A stretch of DNA of 11,281 nucleotides from positions 1 to 11,281 of the forward strand of contig JACIWY010000078.1 in the NCBI GenBank assembly GCA_014360745.1. The letters run 5' to 3'. This DNA is from Chloroflexota bacterium (GTDB lineage Bacteria > Chloroflexota > Anaerolineae > UBA1429). The translations under genes and the position numbers were made by a program. Below, one piece after another: positions 1-4,131 of the stretch; the stretch's first letter is position 1, and every line of letters begins with the position of its first letter. The notes under the pieces are model-generated. The model was not told where the DNA came from, did not search any database, and was given only the letters and a program-made list of their open reading frames with translations.

Positions 1-306
1 GGCCGTAACCCTCATGGATTGACTCCTCAACGCATCCGCAACTTTCGCGCTTGGGATTGGATCGCCCCCGTACTCGATGCCTTCCTACAATCGGCCGATG
101 CCCAACAGGTGCATCTGGTGGATACCTTTTTCCAAGGGTTGGACTTTCGCCGCTTCCAGATCGATTTGCATGAGGCCATCGACATGGACGATCCGCTCAA
201 GATTCCCGAATTGACGGCCTATGGCGAGGCGTTGGGGCGCAAAATCATCGCTGATGAATACGATAGAACCATGTTCGTATCTCCTGGTCGTCCCAAAAGG
301 CGTTGA
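1..306 (+). CDS. Patatin-like phospholipase, C-terminal fragment (5' end outside window)
   Basis: The reading frame is open from base 1 to a TGA at 304-306, giving about 101 residues of C-terminus. A TTG at 19 is an internal codon more likely than a start, because the frame continues to the window edge. It begins GRNPHGLTP, which resembles the end of the glycine-rich 'GTGR' strand of patatin-like proteins. An aromatic helix follows (AWDWIAPVLDAFLQ), then FRRFQIDL and AIDMDDP, ending in IPELTAYGEALGRK. This matches the family tail 'W..P..D.ll...Y.RFQ..L....MDD....l..L...G..L'. Patatin-like enzymes are serine hydrolases acting on acyl lipids with a Ser-Asp dyad. The GxSxG serine and DGG aspartate would lie upstream, outside the window, so activity cannot be judged. 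It is separated from msrP by 137 bp containing a predicted promoter, so it probably belongs to a different transcription unit. The family call rests on pattern memory. Confidence 0.62.
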   Translation, partial: GRNPHGLTPQRIRNFRAWDWIAPVLDAFLQSADAQQVHLVDTFFQGLDFRRFQIDLHEAIDMDDPLKIPELTAYGEALGRKIIADEYDRTMFVSPGRPKRR

Positions 307-321
307 GAGGATAAGAGGCAA

Positions 322-351
322 TTGTCCATTTAAAATTCGATATGCTAGAAT
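322..351 (+). promoter_or_regulatory. Predicted sigma-70-type promoter for msrPQ
   Basis: TTGTCC at 322-327 and TAGAAT at 346-351 are separated by 18 bp. The -10 box is preceded directly by TGC (343-345), which fits an extended -10 element. The expected start of transcription is near 358, leaving a leader of about 85 nt before the msrP start at 444. An ATG at 342 lies inside this promoter, which argues against starting msrP there. Confidence 0.5.
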
Positions 352-443
352 GCCCCTGCCTTTTGGAAGACGAGGGTGTTGCTAAAGAGGACGTTCGTTC
401 GGAGGGGTGCTTTCGACCGGATTATCGATTGGGGAAGAAAAAG

Positions 444-1433
444 ATGATAGATATTGATCCTTCCGAGATCACGCCGGAACCGGTTTATTTGTATCGCCGT
501 CAGTTCATGATGGCCGCGGGGGCCTTGTTGCTCAGTACGGCGGTCGGCGCTTGCTCGGGGCCGCAAAAGACGTCTACGCCAGAGCCCTTGGCCACGTCTT
601 CCGAGCCGACGTCGGCACCGGCGCCTTTGCCGACCTTGTTGCAAGCCACGACGCCCACGGCGAGCCGGCAGGCCGACGAGCTCGGCGGCGAGCTGACCAA
701 GTACGAGAGCGTCGTCGGATACACCAACTATTACGAATTCAGCTTGAGCAAAGAGGGCCCGGCGGCCTTGTCCGCCGATTTCAAAATTTCGCCATGGCGC
801 GTGCAAATTGGTGGGTTGGTGCACAAGCCCAGTGTGTATACCCTCGACGATCTGCTGCGGTTTGCCCAAGAGGAACGTATTTATCGAATGCGTTGTGTAG
901 AAGGCTGGTCGATGGTCATACCCTGGATCGGCTTCCCCTTGTCTCAGTTGCTGGAACAGGTAGAGCCGACGAGCGAAGCGCAGTTCGTGCGTTTTGAGAC
1001 GGTATACGCCCCCGAGCAGATGCCGGGGCAACGCGGCAGGGGTTTTGAGTGGCCTTATGTCGAAGGGTTGCGTTTAGACGAGGCCTTACACCCTTTGACC
1101 ATCCTGGCCACCGGTCTATATGGCAAACCCTTGGCCAAACAGAACGGCGCGCCGGTGCGCCTGGTCGTGCCTTGGAAATATGGCTTCAAATCGATCAAGT
1201 CGATCGTCAAAATCGACCTGGTTGCCGAGATGCCGACCACCTTTTGGATGGCTTCGGCGCCGCAGGAATATGGCTTTTATGCCAACGTGAACCCCGATGT
1301 ACCTCATCCGCGCTGGTCACAGGCTACCGAACGGCGTATCGGCGAATTCGGGCGTCGAGAGACGTTGCTTTTCAACGGCTATGATGAGGTGGCCCCCTTG
1401 TACGCCGACATGGATCTGCGGCGGTTCTATTGA
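444..1433 (+). CDS. msrP: Protein-methionine-sulfoxide reductase catalytic subunit MsrP (molybdopterin enzyme), predicted Tat lipoprotein
   Basis: MsrP reduces methionine sulfoxide in envelope proteins, using a molybdopterin cofactor and electrons from MsrQ. The start is ATG 444, because GGGGAAG at 431-437 is a good ribosome site and the family N-terminus (ITPEPVYLYRRQF) follows at once. The product has 329 aa, close to E. coli MsrP (YedY, 334 aa). Residues 18-19 are RR in RRQF, a Tat-type motif, followed by a hydrophobic segment. VGAC at 34-37 fits a lipobox, so Cys37 may be lipidated, and a Thr/Pro/Ser-rich tether runs to about residue 73. The catalytic domain shows family blocks: VGYTNYYEFS (91-100), ERIYRMRCVEGWSMV (144-158) with the presumed Mo-ligand Cys151, APEQMPGQ (189-196), YVEGLRLDEA (205-214), APVRLVVPWKYGFK (236-249), and YGFYANVNP (276-284) with HPRWSQATER (288-297). 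Its TGA shares a base with the msrQ ATG, implying translational coupling. Family assignment is near certain; lipidation is inferred. Confidence 0.96.
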   Translation: MIDIDPSEITPEPVYLYRRQFMMAAGALLLSTAVGACSGPQKTSTPEPLATSSEPTSAPAPLPTLLQATTPTASRQADELGGELTKYESVVGYTNYYEFSLSKEGPAALSADFKISPWRVQIGGLVHKPSVYTLDDLLRFAQEERIYRMRCVEGWSMVIPWIGFPLSQLLEQVEPTSEAQFVRFETVYAPEQMPGQRGRGFEWPYVEGLRLDEALHPLTILATGLYGKPLAKQNGAPVRLVVPWKYGFKSIKSIVKIDLVAEMPTTFWMASAPQEYGFYANVNPDVPHPRWSQATERRIGEFGRRETLLFNGYDEVAPLYADMDLRRFY

Positions 1434-2050
1434 TGACGGCCAAGCAGCGCCGAATGCTCAAGATCACGGTCGCCCTGCTGAGCGCCGTGCCCGCGTTGGT
1501 GCTGGGCTGGAGAACCGGGCAAGGGCGCCTGGGGCCGGACCCTTTAGGCGATTTGGTGCGGGTCACAGGGCGCTGGGCGTTGGCCTTTTTGATCTTGTCT
1601 CTGATGCCTACAGCTTTGCGCATATTGTTTGGGATGCGAGCCGGTTTAGTTGTGCGCCGTATCCTGGGCCTCTATGCTTTTGGTTATGCGTTGGCCCATT
1701 TTGTGATCTATGCGGGGCTCGGCTTCCGCCTACGTTGGGATCTATTGAGCGAGACGATTAGGCAAAGCCCTTTCATTCTGGCGGGTCTGGGGGCCCTATT
1801 GTTGTTGCTGCCGTTGGCGCTGACCTCTACCGAGGGGTGGGTGCGCCGTTTAGGGCGAAACTGGCGGCGCTTGCATCGGCTGGTCTATGTGGCTACCTTG
1901 TTTGCCGTATGGCATTTTGCCTGGGCTTTTAAAGAGTTGCGGGCTCTGCCTTTGGCAGTAGGCCTGGGCGTGCTCTTTTTGCTGGCTTTGCGCATTCCGG
2001 GCGTGGCCGAGAGGCTGCGGCCCCGGAGCGAGCCGATCGACGAATGGTGA
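1433..2050 (+). CDS. msrQ: MsrQ, heme-binding membrane subunit of the MsrPQ methionine sulfoxide reductase
   Basis: MsrQ is a membrane cytochrome-b-like protein of the ferric-reductase-like superfamily. It passes electrons from the membrane or cytosol to MsrP on the outer face. The product from ATG 1433 has 205 aa, close to E. coli YedZ (211 aa). It opens with MTAKQRRMLK, like YedZ, and keeps GRLGPDPLGDLVRVTGRWAL (31-50). Hydrophobic segments lie roughly at 12-25, 47-63, 77-95, 113-131, 150-166 and 171-187. Candidate heme ligands are His89 (ALAHFVIY), His148 (RRLHRLVY) and His161 (AVWHFAWAF), in the order known for the family; TSTEGWVRRLGRNWRRLH (131-148) is the signature stretch before the second. 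The start overlaps the msrP stop in a TGATG arrangement, so no separate ribosome site is needed, and a TTG one codon upstream (1430) is less likely. The neighbour and sequence evidence agree. Confidence 0.95.
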   Translation: MTAKQRRMLKITVALLSAVPALVLGWRTGQGRLGPDPLGDLVRVTGRWALAFLILSLMPTALRILFGMRAGLVVRRILGLYAFGYALAHFVIYAGLGFRLRWDLLSETIRQSPFILAGLGALLLLLPLALTSTEGWVRRLGRNWRRLHRLVYVATLFAVWHFAWAFKELRALPLAVGLGVLFLLALRIPGVAERLRPRSEPIDEW

Positions 2051-2074
2051 CCTGTTCAAGAGATGAGGTGAAGG

Positions 2075-2716
2075 ATGGATCGACCGGAGAGCCTTGTTCC
2101 AGAGCAGCTCAAACGCATGTTGACCCTGACCTTGACGCTGGTGGCCATTGTGCTTTACGCCGCCATCTTGATGAGCGCCATGGTTAGCACTTTGACGCGG
2201 CAAGAACCCATGTTTAGCGACAATATGGAACGGGCTGCGGGTTTGCTGAGCGGTCTGGTGGGCGCAGTGGTGACGGCGGGCTTTGCCCGGAGCAAGCGGC
2301 CCGTAGCTACCCCCATCGCCGTGCCGCATCCTATAAGCGGCGAGACGGCAGCGAGCTGGTGGAGGTTGCGCCCCCCTTCGCGGGCCAGCCGCAATCTCGA
2401 TAGCTTGGGCGATGTCCTAGGCTTGACAGATCTTCCAGGGGCACCGCTGCGCTCTGCGCCCAGTACCGTTCCTGGCGAATCTGGTGAGGGAGAGGAAGAA
2501 GAGGAGCCCGCTCCCGCGCCTATGCCGATCATGTCCGTTAAAATATGGGTTGCTCTCCTCTATGTGTTGGTTTACATGCTGGTGGGGCTGGCGGCCTTTA
2601 TCGTCGCCATCTGGTGGCCGAGCGTTCCCGACATCATAGCTAATTCGGCTTGGGTTTGGTTCGGCACGCTCATCTCCTCGGCGTATTCTTTCTTTGGGCT
2701 GGAGGCGCAAGCGTAA
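2075..2716 (+). CDS. Unidentified four-helix membrane protein with acidic, proline-rich loop, third gene of the msrPQ operon
   Basis: I do not recognise this 213-aa protein. The start at ATG 2075 has AGGTGAAGG immediately upstream, and only 24 bp separate it from msrQ, so cotranscription is likely. It has two hydrophobic pairs: helices at about 16-39 and 54-71, then about 155-181 and 193-209. Between them lies a long hydrophilic section (about 72-153) with GESGEGEEEEEPAPAP near residues 134-149, which looks disordered. The two halves look alike: each is a long helix, a short Pro/Asn-containing loop, and a small-residue-rich helix (GLLSGLVGAVVTAGFA versus WFGTLISSAYSFFGLEA). That suggests an old duplication, though this is an impression and not an alignment score. 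Possible roles include an MsrPQ accessory factor or an unrelated small membrane protein; nothing visible fixes a function. No cofactor-binding His or Cys pattern is seen. Confidence 0.8.
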   Translation: MDRPESLVPEQLKRMLTLTLTLVAIVLYAAILMSAMVSTLTRQEPMFSDNMERAAGLLSGLVGAVVTAGFARSKRPVATPIAVPHPISGETAASWWRLRPPSRASRNLDSLGDVLGLTDLPGAPLRSAPSTVPGESGEGEEEEEPAPAPMPIMSVKIWVALLYVLVYMLVGLAAFIVAIWWPSVPDIIANSAWVWFGTLISSAYSFFGLEAQA

Positions 2717-2729
2717 AAGGCTCGAACAA

Positions 2730-2749
2730 TCCGGCCAGGCCGGAATTTT
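2730..2749 (+). terminator. Weak terminator-like hairpin after the msrPQ operon
   Basis: TCCGGCC at 2730-2736 and GGCCGGA at 2738-2744 flank a single A, giving a GC-rich stem of at least 5 bp with a small loop. AATTTT follows at 2744-2749. It lies 13 bp after the stop of the membrane-protein gene. The T-run is short and overlaps the -35 box of the next promoter, so termination strength is uncertain. Confidence 0.4.
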
Positions 2750-2775
2750 GACAGTATCCTCAAGACATGTAAAAT
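2748..2775 (+). promoter_or_regulatory. Upstream promoter P1 of the str leader region
   Basis: TTGACA (2748-2753) is a perfect -35 box. TAAAAT (2770-2775) matches five of six -10 positions, with 16 bp between them. Transcription would begin near 2782, about 215 nt before rpsL and just before two hairpins, the second followed by TTTT. It could drive rpsL through a leader or a short RNA ending near 2861. Confidence 0.55.
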
Positions 2776-2788
2776 ATTGGTTTGTGGT

Positions 2789-2812
2789 ACGCGTTCTGTG
2801 GCTAGAGCGCGT
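2789..2812 (+). promoter_or_regulatory. Leader hairpin 1 (9 bp) in the P1 transcript
   Basis: ACGCGTTCT at 2789-2797 pairs with AGAGCGCGT at 2804-2812 over nine positions (one G-U) around a 6-nt loop, GTGGCT. It starts about 7 nt after the predicted P1 start, so it would sit at the 5' end of the RNA. It may be a stabilising stem or a protein-binding site; the structure is read by eye. Confidence 0.45.
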
Positions 2813-2827
2813 TATGAGAGTGTTTAT

Positions 2828-2861
2828 GTGGGGCCGCTTATACTGAGGGCCCCACCGTTTT
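2828..2861 (+). terminator. Terminator or attenuator hairpin upstream of rpsL
   Basis: GTGGGGCC (2828-2835) pairs perfectly with GGCCCCAC (2848-2855) around a 12-nt loop, and the T-run TTTT lies at 2858-2861. This is the best intrinsic-terminator shape between the msrPQ operon and rpsL. It lies between promoters P1 and P2. It may stop readthrough from upstream, end a short RNA of about 80 nt from P1, or act as an attenuator for the P1 transcript. Which applies cannot be decided from sequence alone. Confidence 0.55.
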
Positions 2862-2897
2862 GTAAGGGGCATGGGCGCAAGCCAAGTGCGATCGGCT

Positions 2898-2926
2898 TTG
2901 ACAGAATGAGCATGTTGCTCTATAAT
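2898..2926 (+). promoter_or_regulatory. Strong consensus sigma-70-type promoter P2 for the str operon
   Basis: TTGACA (2898-2903) and TATAAT (2921-2926) are both perfect consensus boxes with the ideal 17 bp spacing. Transcription would start near 2933, giving a leader of about 64 nt before the rpsL start codon. A promoter this close to consensus suits constitutive high expression of ribosomal protein genes. Confidence 0.85.
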
Positions 2927-2931
2927 TATCG

Positions 2932-2988
2932 CTCGTGGATAAAGGCGAATCACGAGGCTTCGAGCCAATGCCTTTGTAGCGGCAAAGG
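2932..2988 (+). promoter_or_regulatory. Structured rpsL leader with a hairpin reaching into the ribosome binding site
   Basis: Three short stems follow one another. CTCGTG (2932-2937) pairs with CACGAG (2951-2956). GGC and GCC at 2956-2958 and 2964-2966 close a TTCGA-containing loop, competing by one base with the first stem. CCTTTG (2971-2976) pairs with CAAAGG (2983-2988). The last stem takes in the first half of the purine-rich ribosome site AAAGGGGGAG (2984-2993). The first stem would begin at the very 5' end of the P2 transcript. A role in translational control is inferred. Confidence 0.4.
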
Positions 2989-2996
2989 GGGAGAAT

Positions 2997-3413
2997 TTGC
3001 CTACTATTAACCAGTTGGTACGTAAAGGGCGCAAGCAAGCCAAGAGCAAATCGAAGGCACCGGCCTTGGGTTTTCGGTACAATTCGCTCAAGGGACGCCT
3101 GGCTCGTTCGCCGAAAGGCGCGCCTCAGCGTCGGGGCGTATGTACCCAAGTGAGGACGATGACACCCAAAAAGCCGAATTCGGCTTTGCGCAAGATCGCC
3201 AGGGTCCGCCTCTCCAATGGTATCGAGGTGACGGCCTATATCCCCGGTGAGGGGCATAACCTGCAGGAGCACTCGGTGGTGCTTGTGCGTGGCGGTCGCG
3301 TCAAAGACCTACCTGGCGTTCGTTATCATATCGTGCGTGGCACGCTGGACGCTTCGGGCGTCGAGGGGCGTTCTCACGGTCGTTCGTTGTACGGCACCAA
3401 GGCGCCCAAATAG
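2997..3413 (+). CDS. rpsL: Small ribosomal subunit protein S12
   Basis: S12 sits at the decoding centre of the 30S subunit and governs accuracy. The start is TTG 2997, since the S12 N-terminus PTINQLVRKGRK follows directly and AAGGGGGAG lies just upstream. The product has 138 aa against 124 in E. coli. The excess is mostly a 15-residue insertion between PAL (22-24) and PQ (43-44); similar lengthening occurs in some other bacterial groups. The decoding loops are wild type: TPKKPNSALRK (56-66, Lys58 and Lys59 corresponding to E. coli Lys42/43) and GGRVKDLPGVRYH (99-111). The second holds Lys103 and Asp104, the latter being the position methylthiolated by RimO in many bacteria. No known streptomycin-resistance change is visible at these positions. 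First gene of the str operon, behind promoter P2. Confidence 0.99.
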   Translation: MPTINQLVRKGRKQAKSKSKAPALGFRYNSLKGRLARSPKGAPQRRGVCTQVRTMTPKKPNSALRKIARVRLSNGIEVTAYIPGEGHNLQEHSVVLVRGGRVKDLPGVRYHIVRGTLDASGVEGRSHGRSLYGTKAPK

Positions 3414-3449
3414 CGTGTGTCGTTTGTAGAAGCTGCTTTGCGCAATGGC

Positions 3450-3490
3450 GCCCTTCGCCGCTTGAAGGGCCTGTGCGAGTGGGCCCTTTT
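3450..3490 (+). terminator. Mutually exclusive hairpins in the rpsL-rpsG spacer; terminator or attenuator
   Basis: GCCCTTC (3450-3456) pairs with GAAGGGC (3464-3470) around a 7-nt loop. The right arm can instead pair further on: AAGGGCC (3465-3471) with GGCCCTT (3482-3488) around a 10-nt loop. That second stem runs straight into TTTT (3487-3490). The first stem thus resembles an anti-terminator and the second a terminator. In E. coli, S7 represses by binding the S12-S7 spacer; whether a protein binds here is inference. A further 5-bp hairpin, GGCGC/GCGCC at 3510-3523, stands just before the rpsG ribosome site. Confidence 0.55.
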
Positions 3491-3549
3491 CTGTACCATT
3501 GATTAATGCGGCGCAACGGCGCCAGATTTGTTCTCTTGGAGGATCAGGA

Positions 3550-4020
3550 ATGCCAAGACGTTATCGGCCAGAACGCAGGGCTGTCGAGCCGGATCTTCGC
3601 TATGGGAGCGAACTTGTTTCCAGGTTCGTGAACAAGGTGATGCAGCGCGGCAAAAAGAGCTTGGCGCGCCGGCTCGTGTATGATGCGTTCGACGAGATGG
3701 CCGAGCGCACCGGCCAAGACCCCTTGGAGTTGTTCGAGCTGGCGATTCGTAATGTGTCGCCCATAATCGAAGTCAAACCGCGGCGGGTCGGTGGAGCGAC
3801 CTATCAAGTACCCATGGAAGTACCCCCGCATCGTCGGGTGTCGTTGGCCATGCGCTGGATTTTGACTGCGGCCAAGAGCAGGCCCGGCAAGACCTTTTCG
3901 GAAAAGCTGGCCGGCGAATTGATGGATGCTGCCCGGAACCAAGGTGCGGCTATCAGGAGACGTGAGGAAACCCACCGCATGGCAGAGGCGAACAAGGCTT
4001 TTGCCCATTATCGCTGGTAA
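3550..4020 (+). CDS. rpsG: Small ribosomal subunit protein S7
   Basis: S7 nucleates assembly of the 30S head, contacts the 3' domain of 16S rRNA, and lines the exit site. ATG 3550 is chosen because GGAGGA at 3538-3543 is ideally placed and the product has the common bacterial length of 156 aa. The frame stays open to a TTG at 3499, but that would add 17 residues without family support. Family blocks include SRFVNKVMQRGKKSLARRLVYDAF (24-47), DPLELFELAIRNVSP (57-71), EVKPRRVGGATYQVP (74-88), RRVSLAMRW (95-103) and the C-terminal THRMAEANKAFAHYRW (141-156). The last is the strongly conserved S7 tail. It lies 136 bp after rpsL, across the attenuator-like hairpins. Confidence 0.99.
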   Translation: MPRRYRPERRAVEPDLRYGSELVSRFVNKVMQRGKKSLARRLVYDAFDEMAERTGQDPLELFELAIRNVSPIIEVKPRRVGGATYQVPMEVPPHRRVSLAMRWILTAAKSRPGKTFSEKLAGELMDAARNQGAAIRRREETHRMAEANKAFAHYRW

Positions 4021-4131
4021 GCCGGCGTCTTAACCCGCGCAAGCGGTGGTTGAGTTGCGAGGTGGCGGCGCCGTACCGGTTCCCTGGGCTTGGGTTTGGG
4101 CCGCACAACATCCAGGATGGAGGAACCTACG

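Noticed and set aside
342..443. N-terminal extension of MsrP from an ATG at 342
   Set aside because: It overlaps the predicted -10 box, adds 34 residues without family similarity before the signal peptide, and ATG 444 has a better ribosome site.
2814..2846. Possible 10-residue leader peptide MRVFMWGRLY overlapping the left arm of the 2828-2855 hairpin
   Set aside because: Its position is suggestive of attenuation, but there is no convincing ribosome site and no run of a single regulatory codon, so chance is likely.
2777..3010. 77-codon open frame between the membrane-protein gene and rpsL
   Set aside because: It would start at TTG, runs through the perfect promoter P2 and both leader hairpins, ends inside rpsL, and shows no protein-like composition or ribosome site.
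4090..4131. Earlier fusA starts at TTG 4090 or ATG 4117
   Set aside because: The ribosome site GGAGGAA at 4119-4125 serves GTG 4132; neither earlier codon has suitable spacing and the extra residues are not EF-G-like.
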